From Kumtagia yinganensis (GTDB taxonomy: Bacteria > Pseudomonadota > Alphaproteobacteria > Rhizobiales > Rhizobiaceae), in NCBI RefSeq assembly GCF_040081985.1, contig NZ_JBEBMH010000009.1, forward strand, positions 62,001-126,000: a stretch of DNA of 64,000 nucleotides, written 5' to 3'. The position numbers were made by a program, and so were the translations under genes. Positions 45,050 to 54,238 of this stretch are shown here, in pieces (position 1 is the first letter of the stretch; every line of letters begins with the position of its first letter). Below the pieces are notes generated by a model, which saw nothing but the letters and a program-made list of their open reading frames with translations, ran no database searches and was not told where the DNA came from.

Positions 45050-45295
45050 TCAGGCCGCCTGGCTGATATAGGCGCAGCCCTCGGGCCGCGTCTCATAGGC
45101 CCTAAGCGCGTGGTTGTAGCGGTAAAGCGTCGAGCAATAGGGGCAGACCTTCTCGTCGTCGGCGCCCATGTCGAGGAACACGTGCGGATGATCGAAAGGC
45201 GGGTTGGCGCCGACGCACATGAATTCCTTCACGCCGATCTCGATCGCCGGATGCCCGGCATCGTTCTGGAAATGGGGAATCGTGCCGCCGGCCAT
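45050..45295 (-). CDS. zinc-finger domain protein (zf-CHCC, NDUFS6-like)
   Basis: An 81-residue protein of the zf-CHCC family, related to the zinc-binding mitochondrial complex I subunit NDUFS6. Likely metal ligands are in KEFMCVG, HPHVFLDMG and the CPYC pair of KVCPYCSTLYRY. AGGAGAG lies before ATG 45295. In alphaproteobacteria it is thought to join complex I, as the NDUFS4-like protein at 36540 does. Confidence 0.9.
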   Translation of the reverse strand: MAGGTIPHFQNDAGHPAIEIGVKEFMCVGANPPFDHPHVFLDMGADDEKVCPYCSTLYRYNHALRAYETRPEGCAYISQAA

Positions 45296-45485
45296 TTTTC
45301 TCTCCTGATCGCTTCGGTGCCTCTTAGCAGGGGGCAGGGGTTTCGCCAATCGGCTAGCGTGGTCATGTGTGACATCGGCGCCGAGTGAGCAGCGGCGTCT
45401 GTCCTTGAAATCAAACTGTCACATTCCCCTGTCAGGAGGTAGACTGCCGCGTCGGGTGCGGGCGACAGCCGGGGATTTTGCTACG

Positions 45486-47693
45486 ATGAATGAACTGAGA
45501 CCCTTGCAGGCGGAATTCGCGGCCGCGGAGACGGTCGCCGCGGATATGGCGGCGGGGAATCCCGACCGGTTCGTCAACCGCGAATTCTCCTGGCTGCAGT
45601 TCAACCGGCGGGTACTCGAGGAATCGCAGAATCCTCGCCATCCGCTCCTTGAGCGGGTGCGCTTCCTGTCGATCTCGGCGGCCAATCTCGACGAATTCTT
45701 CATGGTGCGCGTTGCCGGGCTGGCGGGGCAGGTGCGCGAGGGGATCGCGCTGCGCAGCCCGGACGGGAGAACGCCGGAACAGCAACTGGAGCAGTTGCTG
45801 CACGAGGTGGGCCGCTTGCAGGAAGACCAGCAGGAGAGTTTCGCGGCGTTGAAGACCCTGCTGCAGGAAAAAGGCATCGAGACGGTCACCGCCGATGCGC
45901 TGAGCGCCGAGGAACAGGCCTGGCTGGACGACCATTTCGAGCAGCAGATCTTTCCGGTGATGACGCCGCTGTCGATCGACCCGGCGCATCCCTTCCCGTT
46001 CATCCCCAATCTCGGCTTTTCCATCGCGCTGCGTCTGCGCCACCGCAAGGAAGGCGAGGAGATGAACGCGCTGCTGAGGCTGCCGGTGGCGCTGAAGCGC
46101 TACATCCGCCTTCCCGACCAGCAGAAGCATGTGCGTTTCATTCCGCTGGAGGAGGCGGTCGGCATTTATATCGGCCGGCTGTTCCCGGGTTACGAACTGA
46201 AGGGCGCCGGAACGTTCCGCCTGATCCGAGACAGCGATATCGAGGTGGAGGAAGAATCGGAGGATCTCGTCCGTTTCTTCGAGACGGCGCTGAAACGCCG
46301 CCGCCGCGGGTCGGTGATCCGCATCGAGTTCGACGGCCGGATGCCGGCGGAACTGCGCGACTTCGTCGCCGGTGAACTCGGCGTGTCGTCCAGCCGCATC
46401 AGCGTCATCCACGGCCCGCTCGCGCTGAACCAGATTTCGGAAATCGTTTCGGTCGCCCGCGACGACCTGAAATTCGTGCCGTTCAATCCGCGTTTCCCCG
46501 AGCGCGTGCGCGACCATCGCGGCGACTGTTTCGCGGCGATCCGCGAGAAGGACATCGTCGTCCACCACCCCTACGAATCCTTCGACGTGGTGGTGCAGTT
46601 CCTGCGCCAGGCGGCGGCGGACCCGGACGTGGTGGCGATCAAGCAGACGCTCTACCGCACCTCGAACGACAGCCCGATCGTGCGCGCGCTGGTCGACGCG
46701 GCCGAGTCCGGCAAGTCGGTGACGGCGCTGGTCGAATTGAAGGCGCGTTTCGACGAGGAGGCCAACATCCGCTGGTCGCGCGATCTGGAGCGCGCCGGCG
46801 TCCAGGTGGTGTTCGGCTTCATCGAATTGAAGACGCACGCAAAAATGTCGCTGGTGGTGCGTCGCGAGGACGGCAAGCTGCGCAACTACGTGCATCTCGG
46901 CACCGGCAACTACCACCCGATCACCGCGCGCATCTACACCGACCTGTCCTTCTTCACCACCGACCCGCAGATCGCCCGCGATGTCTCGCAGATCTTCAAC
47001 TACATCACCGGCTACGCCGAGCCGGCCGACGAGATGTCGATCGCTATGTCGCCGCTGACGCTGAGGCCGCGCATCCTGAAGCACATCGCCGATGAGATCG
47101 TGCACGCCCGCGAGGGGCGGCCGGCGCGCATCTGGATGAAGATGAATTCGCTGGTCGACCCGACCGTCATCGATGCCCTGTATGAAGCAAGCCGCAACGG
47201 CGTCGAGATCGACCTGGTCATCCGCGGCATCTGCTGCCTGCGCCCGCAGGTGCCCGGCCTGTCCGATAATATCCGCGTCAAATCGATCGTCGGTCGCTTC
47301 CTCGAGCACAGCCGTATCTTCTGTTTCGGCAACGGCCATGGCCTGCCGTCGGACGAGGCGTTGGTCTATTTCGGTTCCGCCGACATGATGCCGCGCAATC
47401 TCGACCGCCGCGTCGAGACGCTTGTGCCGATCACCAATGCGACTGTGCATGAACAGGTTCTCGGCCAGATCATGCTGGGCAATATCATGGACAACCAGCA
47501 AAGCTTTGAGGTACTGGCTGACGGCACCTCGCGGCGGATTTCGCCGGATGAGGGTGAAGAACCGTTCAACGCCCAGGAATACTTCATGACCAATCCCAGC
47601 CTGTCCGGGCGCGGCGTTGCGCTGAAGAGCAGCGCTCCCAAGCAGATCGCGCAGTTCAAGCGCCGCAAGAAATCCGTAGCGTCCGCGACCTAG
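45486..47693 (+). CDS. ppk: polyphosphate kinase 1 (PPK1)
   Basis: Makes long-chain inorganic polyphosphate from ATP. The 735-residue protein shows the PPK1 order: N domain (NREFSWLQFNRRVLEESQ), head domain, and two C domains of PLD-like fold. The autophosphorylated His is in ELKTHAKMSLVVRRE and the second active-site His in YVHLGTGNYHPITARIYTDL. ATG 45486 is chosen; the frame is open upstream to 45369, but those residues do not fit. ppx follows 7 bases later. Confidence 0.95.
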   Translation: MNELRPLQAEFAAAETVAADMAAGNPDRFVNREFSWLQFNRRVLEESQNPRHPLLERVRFLSISAANLDEFFMVRVAGLAGQVREGIALRSPDGRTPEQQLEQLLHEVGRLQEDQQESFAALKTLLQEKGIETVTADALSAEEQAWLDDHFEQQIFPVMTPLSIDPAHPFPFIPNLGFSIALRLRHRKEGEEMNALLRLPVALKRYIRLPDQQKHVRFIPLEEAVGIYIGRLFPGYELKGAGTFRLIRDSDIEVEEESEDLVRFFETALKRRRRGSVIRIEFDGRMPAELRDFVAGELGVSSSRISVIHGPLALNQISEIVSVARDDLKFVPFNPRFPERVRDHRGDCFAAIREKDIVVHHPYESFDVVVQFLRQAAADPDVVAIKQTLYRTSNDSPIVRALVDAAESGKSVTALVELKARFDEEANIRWSRDLERAGVQVVFGFIELKTHAKMSLVVRREDGKLRNYVHLGTGNYHPITARIYTDLSFFTTDPQIARDVSQIFNYITGYAEPADEMSIAMSPLTLRPRILKHIADEIVHAREGRPARIWMKMNSLVDPTVIDALYEASRNGVEIDLVIRGICCLRPQVPGLSDNIRVKSIVGRFLEHSRIFCFGNGHGLPSDEALVYFGSADMMPRNLDRRVETLVPITNATVHEQVLGQIMLGNIMDNQQSFEVLADGTSRRISPDEGEEPFNAQEYFMTNPSLSGRGVALKSSAPKQIAQFKRRKKSVASAT

Positions 47694-47700
47694 ACCCCGG

Positions 47701-49218
47701 ATGCTGTCCAATTCCCAGGGTCGGCTGCAGGACCGCAGCCCGATCTCGATCATCGATATCGGGTCGAACTCGATCCGCCTTGTCGTCTATGAGGGAATCG
47801 CGCGGTCTCCGACCGTGCTGTTCAACGAAAAGATGCTGGCGGGGCTCGGCCGCGGCATCGTCTCGACCGGCAAGCTCGATCCCGAAGGCGTGACCCGCGC
47901 CGTCGAGGAATTCGGGCGGTTCCGCGCCGTGTCGGACCAGGCCGGCGCGAAGGAACTCTACGTTATCGCCACGGCGGCGGCGCGCGAGGCCGTCAACGGT
48001 CCCGACTTCATCCACCGCGCCGAAAAAATCCTGGGCACCGAAATCCGTGTGCTCTCGGGGCGAGAGGAGGCGCATTATTCGGCGCTGGGCGTGATCTCCG
48101 GCTTCCATCCCGCGGACGGCATCGCCGGCGACCTTGGCGGCGGCAGCCTCGAACTGGTCGACGTCAAAGGCGAGGACATCGGCGACGGCATCACGTTGCC
48201 GCTCGGCGGTCTCAGGCTGCAGGACATGGCGAAAAACTCTCTGACGGCAGCCGCGAAGATCTCCCGCGACGAACTGGCGCGTGCCAAACTGCTGAAGGGC
48301 GGGGACGGCCGCGTCTTCTATGCGGTCGGCGGCACCTGGCGAAACCTCGCCCGGCTGCACATGTACGCGACGAACTATCCGCTCGCCGTCATGCACCATT
48401 ATGAACTCGGCATCGAAAGTTCGCTTCCTTTCCTGCGCCAGGTGGCGCGCGGCGAAACCGACAAGGTGAAGGGCATAGAGGGTGTATCGAAGAGCCGCCG
48501 TGCGCTGCTGCCTTACGGCGCCACGGTGCTGCTGGAGATCATCGCGGCGATGAAGCCGTCGAAGGTGGTGGTGTCGGCGCTCGGCGTGCGCGAGGGGTTT
48601 CTCTATTCGCTGCTGTCGCCGCGCGAGCAGCAGACCGACCCGCTGATCTCCGCTTCCGAGGAACTGGCGCTGCTGCGCGCCCGCTCGGTGACGCATGCCC
48701 GTGAACTGGCGGACTGGACTGGTTATTCCTTTGGCGTCTTCGGCATCGACGAGACCGACGAGGAAATGCGCTATCGCCGCGCCGCCTGCCTGCTGGCCGA
48801 CATAGGCTGGCGCGCGCATCCGGAATATCGCGGCACCCAGTCGCTCAACATCATCGCGCATGCGTCCTTCATCGGTGTCGACCATCCGGGCCGTGCCTTC
48901 CTGGCGCTGACCAACTTCTTCCGCCACGAGGGCGTCTTCAACGATGCGGGCGCGGCCGAGATCGCCTCGCTCGCCACGCCACGCTATCTGGAACGCGCTC
49001 GCTTGCTCGGCGCCATGATGCGCGTGGTCTATCTGCTGTCGGCGTCGATGCCGGGTGTCATTCCCAGGCTGAAATGGGAGCGGCGGCCGAACGAGGCGCT
49101 GGCGCTGGTGGTCCCGAAGGAATTCGCGGCGCTCGCCGGCGAGCGGCCGGCCGGGCGCCTGGCGCAACTGGCACGCGTGACCAGCCGGAAACTGGACATG
49201 GTGATCGGCGAAGATTAG
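47701..49218 (+). CDS. ppx: exopolyphosphatase (Ppx/GppA family)
   Basis: Removes phosphate from the ends of polyphosphate, or hydrolyses pppGpp in related enzymes. The actin-like ASKHA fold is seen in SIIDIGSNSIRLVVYEG, the phosphate-2 loop in GDLGGGSLELVDV, and the catalytic Glu in SGREEAHYSALGV. The 505-residue protein carries a C-terminal helical domain of the long form. Starts 7 bases after ppk, so the two opposite activities are coupled in one operon. Confidence 0.94.
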   Translation: MLSNSQGRLQDRSPISIIDIGSNSIRLVVYEGIARSPTVLFNEKMLAGLGRGIVSTGKLDPEGVTRAVEEFGRFRAVSDQAGAKELYVIATAAAREAVNGPDFIHRAEKILGTEIRVLSGREEAHYSALGVISGFHPADGIAGDLGGGSLELVDVKGEDIGDGITLPLGGLRLQDMAKNSLTAAAKISRDELARAKLLKGGDGRVFYAVGGTWRNLARLHMYATNYPLAVMHHYELGIESSLPFLRQVARGETDKVKGIEGVSKSRRALLPYGATVLLEIIAAMKPSKVVVSALGVREGFLYSLLSPREQQTDPLISASEELALLRARSVTHARELADWTGYSFGVFGIDETDEEMRYRRAACLLADIGWRAHPEYRGTQSLNIIAHASFIGVDHPGRAFLALTNFFRHEGVFNDAGAAEIASLATPRYLERARLLGAMMRVVYLLSASMPGVIPRLKWERRPNEALALVVPKEFAALAGERPAGRLAQLARVTSRKLDMVIGED

Positions 49219-49229
49219 GGCAGGGGCGC

Positions 49230-49631
49230 TCAGCCACGGGCGCCGTCAATCGAAAACCGTCCCGGACCCGCAAGCGCCAGCGCCAGGAATCCGCCGGCAA
49301 GCCCGATGTCCTTGAGCAGCGCCTGCATGTGCAGGAAAGCGATGGCCGGATCGTCGCCGCCCTGGCCGAAATGGCCGGTGAGGCCGGCGACCACGCAGAA
49401 CAGCGCGAGCAGAACAGCGGCGATGCGGGTCTGGAAGCCGGCGACGATGCACAGTCCGGCAATCAGCTCGAACAGGCCCGAACCCCAGGCGACCATCGTC
49501 GGCATCGGAAAACCGAGGCCGGCAAAATAACCCGCCGTGCCGGAAATATTGGACAGTTTCATGATGCCGTTGGGGATGAACACCACGGCGAGCAGGAAAC
49601 GGGCGAGGATGGCGGCGGCGTCGATGGGCAT
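49230..49631 (-). CDS. DoxX-family membrane protein
   Basis: A 133-residue protein with four hydrophobic helices of the DoxX type (LLAVVFIPNGIMKLSN, then the GSGLFELIAGLCIVAGFQTR pattern). DoxX proteins are linked to oxidative or thiol stress and membrane quinone chemistry, but the role is unsettled. It lies convergent to ppx and 141 bases downstream of a paralogue on the same strand; a terminator hairpin lies between them. Confidence 0.88.
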   Translation of the reverse strand: MPIDAAAILARFLLAVVFIPNGIMKLSNISGTAGYFAGLGFPMPTMVAWGSGLFELIAGLCIVAGFQTRIAAVLLALFCVVAGLTGHFGQGGDDPAIAFLHMQALLKDIGLAGGFLALALAGPGRFSIDGARG

Positions 49632-49723
49632 GACAGGCTCCGGGCTGCCGTGCAGTGTGCGTCAAAGCCGGCCGCATGTCATGCGGAATGAAGATGCGGG
49701 GCGGGCTGAAGGCCTGACCACGC

Positions 49724-49750
49724 AAAAAAGGCCCGGGAGCGCCGGGCCTT
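49724..49750 (-). terminator. rho-independent terminator after the second DoxX gene
   Basis: On the minus strand AAGGCCCGG pairs with CCGGGCCTT (9 bp; plus coordinates 49728-49736 and 49742-49750) around a 5-base loop, followed by a T run (A run 49724-49729 on plus). Confidence 0.88.
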
Positions 49751-49772
49751 CTCGCGACGAAGCGCTTAATGC

Positions 49773-50198
49773 TCAGCCGCGTCGGGCGTCGAGAGACAGT
49801 GCGCTGGGGCCGAAAGAAGCGAGCAACAGCAGGCCGCCGGTGATCGACAGGTTCTTCAGGAACATCAGCAACTGGATCTGATCGGCGAAGTTGGTGTGGG
49901 CGACCAGCGAAGCGGCGATGGTGAAGACGGCCAGCGCGATCGCGGCGATGCGGGCCTTGAAGCCGACCAGGATGGCAAGGCCGCCGAAGAATTCGAGCAG
50001 GCCGACGACGACGGCGGCGACGACCGGCAGCGGCAGGCCGATACTGCCGAACCAGCCGGCGGTGCCGGAAATGTCGGTCAGCTTACCGAAGCCGGCGAAG
50101 AGGAACAGGACCGAAAGCAGAAGGCGGGCGACGAGCACGACCGCGGCGCTGCCGGCGGCATTGGCGTTAGCGCCGGCCGTGGATGTGTTGAGGGACAT
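49773..50198 (-). CDS. DoxX-family membrane protein (paralogue)
   Basis: A 141-residue, four-helix DoxX protein, similar in layout to the gene at 49230 (LLLSVLFLFAGFGKLTDISG, then GLLEFFGGLAILVGFKARIA). The N-terminal tail STAGANANAAGSAAV is low in charge. GGAG lies just before the ATG. Palindromic sequences at 50249-50301 upstream suggest control by a dimeric repressor or activator. The terminator at 49724-49750 separates it from the downstream paralogue. Confidence 0.88.
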   Translation of the reverse strand: MSLNTSTAGANANAAGSAAVVLVARLLLSVLFLFAGFGKLTDISGTAGWFGSIGLPLPVVAAVVVGLLEFFGGLAILVGFKARIAAIALAVFTIAASLVAHTNFADQIQLLMFLKNLSITGGLLLLASFGPSALSLDARRG

Positions 50199-50248
50199 GA
50201 TGTGTTCTCCGGGAGGGTTTGAAGTCCGGATTTAGATACATCAATTGG

Positions 50249-50301
50249 ATCGTTCACCAAAGATCACGATCATTCGACACATCGTTCACTTTTGGAACGA
50301 T
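50249..50301. promoter_or_regulatory. two palindromic candidate operators upstream of doxX
   Basis: Site 1 is ATCGT-N12-ACGAT (50249-50270), and site 2 is ATCGTTC-N7-GAACGAT (50281-50301). Both begin ATCGTTCAC, so they may bind one dimeric regulator controlling the doxX gene at 49773. No regulator gene is adjacent. Confidence 0.5.
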
Positions 50302-50311
50302 ATTCTGCGCG

Positions 50312-51703
50312 TCAGCCCGGATGCGTCATATCCTCCGGACGCACCAGCCGGTCGAAGTCGGCATCGCTGACATAACCGCCGCCCACGGCTTCCTCACGCA
50401 GCGTGGTGCCGTTCTTATGGGCGGTCTTGGCGATCTTCGCCGCGTTGTCGTAGCCGATGGTGGGAGCGAGCGCGGTGACCAGCATCAGCGAGCGTTCGAG
50501 CGCGGCCTTGATGTTGTCCTCGCGCGCCTCGATGCCCACCACGCAATTGTCGGTGAAGGAGATGGCGGCGTCGCTCAGCAACTGCACGGATTGCAGGAAA
50601 TTATAGGCCATGAGCGGGTTGTAGACGTTGAGTTCGAAATGGCCCTGGCTGCCGGCGAAGGTGATGGTGGAATTGTTGCCCATCACCTGGATGCAGACCT
50701 GGGTGAGCGCCTCGCACTGCGTTGGATTGACCTTTCCAGGCATGATCGAGGAGCCGGGCTCGTTTTCCGGCAGCGACAACTCGCCGAGGCCGGAACGCGG
50801 GCCGGAGCCGAGCAGACGGATATCGTTCGCGATCTTGAACAGCGCGGCGGCGGCCGAGTTGATGGCGCCGTGCGAGAACACCATGGAATCGTGGGCGGCA
50901 AGCGCCTCAAACTTGTTGGGTGCGGTGACGAAAGCAATGCCGGTGATGGCGGCGATGCGGTCGGCGACCTTTTCGGCAAATCCGATCGGCGCATTGAGGC
51001 CGGTGCCGACCGCCGTGCCGCCCTGCGCCAGTTCCTGAAGACCGGGCAGCGTCAGTTCGATGCGCTGGATCGAGGAGGCGACCTGCGCGGCATAGCCGGA
51101 GAATTCCTGGCCGAGCGTCAGCGGCGTGGCGTCCTGCGTGTGGGTACGGCCGATCTTGACGATATGGTCGAAGGCTTTTGCCTTGGCTTCGAGCGCGGCG
51201 TGCAGGTGTTTCAGCGCCGGCAGCAGGTCGTGGGCGATGCGCTCGGCGCAGGCGATGTGCATGGCCGTCGGATAGGTGTCGTTCGACGACTGGCTCATAT
51301 TGACGTGGTCGTTGGGGTGGACCGGCTTCTTGGAGCCCATCACGCCGCCCAGCATCTCGATCGCCCGATTGGAGATGACCTCGTTGGCATTCATGTTGGA
51401 CTGCGTGCCGGACCCGGTCTGCCAGACGACCAGCGGAAAATGCTCGTTGAGCTTTCCGTCGATGACTTCCTGCGCGGCCTCCACGATGGCCGCGCCGATC
51501 TTCGGGTCGAGCCGGCCGAGTTCCATGTTCACTTCCGCCGCCGCGCGCTTGACGATGCCTAAGGCGCGCACAACCGACAGCGGCTGCTTCTCCCAGCCGA
51601 TCTTGAAATTGCCGAGCGAGCGCTGTGCCTGCGCGCCCCAATAGCGGTCGCCGGCGACCTCGATGGGGCCGAATGTGTCGGTCTCGGTTCTGGTCTGGCT
51701 CAT
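50312..51703 (-). CDS. fumC: class II fumarate hydratase (FumC)
   Basis: Iron-independent fumarase of the TCA cycle, cytosolic homotetramer, 463 residues. The superfamily signature GSSIMPGKVNPTQCE and the earlier TGSGTQSNMNANEVISNRA and HPNDHVNMSQSSNDTYPTAM blocks are complete. AGGAAAGCTG lies before the ATG. A single gene; no partner TCA genes are close. Confidence 0.96.
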   Translation of the reverse strand: MSQTRTETDTFGPIEVAGDRYWGAQAQRSLGNFKIGWEKQPLSVVRALGIVKRAAAEVNMELGRLDPKIGAAIVEAAQEVIDGKLNEHFPLVVWQTGSGTQSNMNANEVISNRAIEMLGGVMGSKKPVHPNDHVNMSQSSNDTYPTAMHIACAERIAHDLLPALKHLHAALEAKAKAFDHIVKIGRTHTQDATPLTLGQEFSGYAAQVASSIQRIELTLPGLQELAQGGTAVGTGLNAPIGFAEKVADRIAAITGIAFVTAPNKFEALAAHDSMVFSHGAINSAAAALFKIANDIRLLGSGPRSGLGELSLPENEPGSSIMPGKVNPTQCEALTQVCIQVMGNNSTITFAGSQGHFELNVYNPLMAYNFLQSVQLLSDAAISFTDNCVVGIEAREDNIKAALERSLMLVTALAPTIGYDNAAKIAKTAHKNGTTLREEAVGGGYVSDADFDRLVRPEDMTHPG

Positions 51704-51979
51704 CAGCTTTCCTCATGCCCACTTTTTCGGGGGTGGCGTATCGCGTCGCACAACGGGCTTCAAGTGAAGAATGAAAGGCATGTCGATCCAAATCGGTTCA
51801 ATTGGAAAACGCCGCATTTTCCGAAGCTTGAGCAAAGAACCGCTGGTACGGAAACAGGTTCACCGGGCTTCGCGCACGGGAGGAGAAAGCTCTTTGCGGA
51901 CAGCCCTGTTCGCCGCCGCGCGGCGGAAAATCCGCGCCGGCCATCGATTCCTCGGTGTCGAGTCGCACAGACGGCGTTG

Positions 51980-53146
51980 TCACGACGTGTCGGGCGACTG
52001 CAGCACCCAGCAGGCGAGCCCGTGCATGACGTCCAGAACCTCATGGACGTCATGGGTGGGTTTTCTGCGCCAGCCCGGCGGGCGGCCGGGTTTCAGCGGC
52101 CAGATTCGGCGAGCCCGGCCCGGCCTGGGAGGGTCTCCGCTCCGCGCTGTCGCCGCTTTGCGCATTCTGCGCCGCGCGCCGATCGCGGCGAGCATTTTGT
52201 CATGCTCGCTCATCGCATCGGGGTCTCCGTCCCCGACGGTCATCGCGTCGCGAATTTTCTTATCCTGCGCGCTTGCCGCGTCGCGCCGCGCCTGCCAGCG
52301 GGCAAAACGTTTGGCCTGGCGCGGCAGGTCGTCGAGGGTCGCGGCCAGCGTCTCAAGCCGCAAGGCCAGCCGCGACGCATCGATCGGGTCGTTTCGCGAG
52401 GGAGGCGCCGCAACAGGAACCGGTTCGCCGAAACCGGCAATGGAGATGCGCGGCACGCCGCTGGGTGCCGGCCGCGAGGGCCGGCGGTTCCAGGGCGGCA
52501 GCGGATCGAACAGCGGCAGCGCCGGGACGCGACGGTCTTCCGGCTGCCTGCCGATACGGCGGAATTTGCGCCGGCTCGGCTTCTTCGGCTTCGGTTCTCG
52601 CGGACGCGGCGGCGGCAAAACCAGCCCGCGCGCCGCCACGACGATCAGCCGCCGCGCCGCCGCCTCGGCCGGACGCAGCAGTTTGAGGATGGCGCGGTGG
52701 AGATGGCGAGGAAGGCTAAGTGCCGGGTTAAGTGCCGGGGACAGTTTACTTTTTTCCGCCAGCACCTGCCTTGAAGCGGCCGCGCCCTTCCGCGGAAAGA
52801 AAGTAAACTGTCCCCCAGCGCCAGGCTCCCCGGCGGCAGGTCCCCCAGCGCCAGGCTCCCCGGCGGCAGGTCCCCCAGCGCCAGGCTCCCCGGCGGCAGG
52901 TCCCCCAGCGCCAGGCTCCCCGGCGGCAGGTCCCCCAGCGCCAGGCTCCCCGGCGGCAGGTCCCCCAGCGCCAGGCTCCCCAGCGGCAGGTCCCCCAGCG
53001 CCAGGCTCCCCAGCGCCAGGCCCTCCGGCGCCAACGCCCCCAGCGGCAAGCCCAATACCGGCAGCCAGCCCGGCCATGCCGACAAGCATGGCAAGGATGC
53101 GCTTCAAAGCCTCCCGGTTCTTGTCGATCGCCGCATTCCAGTCCAT
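51980..53146 (-). CDS. repeat-expanded hypothetical protein, paralogue of 13158-13637
   Basis: A 388-residue protein of unknown function. After a short start (NREALKRILAMLVGMAGLAA) comes a low-complexity stretch of about 80 residues made of GEPGAGGPAA units, then QFTFFPRKGAAASRQ and following residues encoded by a palindrome, then the family block LHRAILKLLRPAEAAARRLI. A Pro/Arg/Lys-rich middle part and SRLALRLETLAATLDDLP follow. The shorter paralogue at 13158 has only about 11 residues where the repeat and palindrome stand here, so these are inserted in frame. ATG 53146 has GGAAG before it; the frame is open back to 53260. Confidence 0.7.
   Translation of the reverse strand: MDWNAAIDKNREALKRILAMLVGMAGLAAGIGLAAGGVGAGGPGAGEPGAGGPAAGEPGAGGPAAGEPGAGGPAAGEPGAGGPAAGEPGAGGPAAGEPGAGGPAAGEPGAGGQFTFFPRKGAAASRQVLAEKSKLSPALNPALSLPRHLHRAILKLLRPAEAAARRLIVVAARGLVLPPPRPREPKPKKPSRRKFRRIGRQPEDRRVPALPLFDPLPPWNRRPSRPAPSGVPRISIAGFGEPVPVAAPPSRNDPIDASRLALRLETLAATLDDLPRQAKRFARWQARRDAASAQDKKIRDAMTVGDGDPDAMSEHDKMLAAIGARRRMRKAATARSGDPPRPGRARRIWPLKPGRPPGWRRKPTHDVHEVLDVMHGLACWVLQSPDTS
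52737..52815. repeat. 79-bp near-perfect palindrome (REP/MITE-like) inside a gene
   Basis: Left arm from GGGGACAGTTTACTTT (52737) is matched by its complement ending at 52815; a further TTTCCGC block pairs after a one-base offset, and the short centre is GC-rich. It lies within the gene at 51980-53146 and is translated in frame. Extragenic palindromes with this general form are common in bacteria, but no family is named from the sequence alone. Confidence 0.75.
52811..53050. repeat. 30-bp tandem repeat, seven good copies plus a degenerate eighth
   Basis: Seven 30-bp units from 52811 to 53020, five identical and two with one or a few changes, then a degenerate unit at 53021-53050. On the minus strand each unit adds ten residues (GEPGAGGPAA) to the protein. 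Unit length is a multiple of three, so copy number can change without breaking the frame. Confidence 0.95.
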
Positions 53147-53393
53147 CGCCGCTTCCTTCCAGCACGCGGCGAGATTATCGCTGCGAAAGGGAAGGGCGGG
53201 GACAACTTTCCGGAAAAGAATCCTGACAGATGCTGACAATAACCGCCTACGGCGAGCCATCCCGTCCAGTTTCCAGCACTATGTGCTTCCAGAGCTGCGC
53301 AGGCTGTCGCGCCCAACACGGCGAACGGGGTCGAATTGCATGGGCTGGTGCATCCGTCGTTCATGCTTGCCCGGCTTCTCCTGAGCCTATCGG

Positions 53394-53921
53394 CTAAGCG
53401 TCGGAAGGTTGGGCGCGCACATGGATGCCGAGAGACTGGCCGAGCGGTTCACTTGCCCGCGCCATGACCTCAAAACCGCAGGCAGCGAGCTTTTCACCGA
53501 TCAGCATTTCGATTTTTTGTGCCTGTGACATGCCCGGCGGCTCGTAGAACAGGTCGAGCTGCCCACCGGGATTCAGCAGATGCCGTACCGCTGCCAATTC
53601 GCGGCGCGGATCAATCCAGAATACATTGACGTTGACGGCAAAGATGCGGTCGAAGCGCCGGCTGCCCAAATCGGCGTCCGCGAGCGCCGCCACCTCGAAC
53701 GAAACGCGGCCGGCAGCGATTTGGGCGGCGTTCCTCTGTTGCGCAACCGCGACCATCTTGTCCGAACGGTCGATGGCGACAAGGCTGCCGGCCGACAGAT
53801 TTTCGCAGATCAGTCCGGCCAATACGCCGTGGCCGCAGCCGACCTCGAGCAGATCGGCGGTGTCGTCGAAGGCAAGCTGTCGGGCGGCCCAGAGCAGGCG
53901 CGGCGGGATCTTTTCGGTCAT
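53394..53921 (-). CDS. class I SAM-dependent methyltransferase
   Basis: A 175-residue methyltransferase of the seven-strand Rossmann type. Motif I is LLEVGCGHGVLAGLI, the acidic residue that binds the ribose is in LVAIDRSDKM, and the post-I region is FDRIFAVNVNVFW. The substrate is unknown. Alternative start TTG 53993 would add 24 residues with no ribosome site; ATG 53921 is preferred but also has a weak site. Between divergent genes; no operon partner. Confidence 0.8.
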   Translation of the reverse strand: MTEKIPPRLLWAARQLAFDDTADLLEVGCGHGVLAGLICENLSAGSLVAIDRSDKMVAVAQQRNAAQIAAGRVSFEVAALADADLGSRRFDRIFAVNVNVFWIDPRRELAAVRHLLNPGGQLDLFYEPPGMSQAQKIEMLIGEKLAACGFEVMARASEPLGQSLGIHVRAQPSDA

Positions 53922-54238
53922 GGGGTGGAGGATAAAGTCCGTCCGCGACGGCCACCATCCCCGGGCCGCACTTTTCTCAAAACTCTGCCGCAAAATGAAA
54001 CCGCCCCGCCGGTGAGGGCTCCGGCGAGGCGATTTGTGTCATCGGCCATCCTTATGACTCGTCATCCGGATTGCCTTTGCACATCCCTAGAATGTTTTGG
54101 CGGCGAGAGGGTTCCGGCCGATTTCTGGAAAACGCGCAATGAATGCGCTGCGACGAGAACCGCCCTTGTCCGTTGCCGGTGTGGCGGTGTCGCGCTAACC
54201 AGAAGGCGGAGCGCCGCCAAGAAAGGCTTGAGGAAGAC
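53922..54238. other. divergent interval methyltransferase/GST
   Basis: About 317 bases with no supported gene, expected to hold both promoters. No operator-like palindrome stands out. Confidence 0.45.

Noticed and set aside
45432..47753. 773-codon minus-strand open frame
   Set aside because: Antisense to ppk; Arg/His-rich composition typical of a shadow frame.
52811..53050. Possible CRISPR array
   Set aside because: The 30-bp units are directly adjacent with no unique spacers, and they are translated in frame; this is a tandem repeat.
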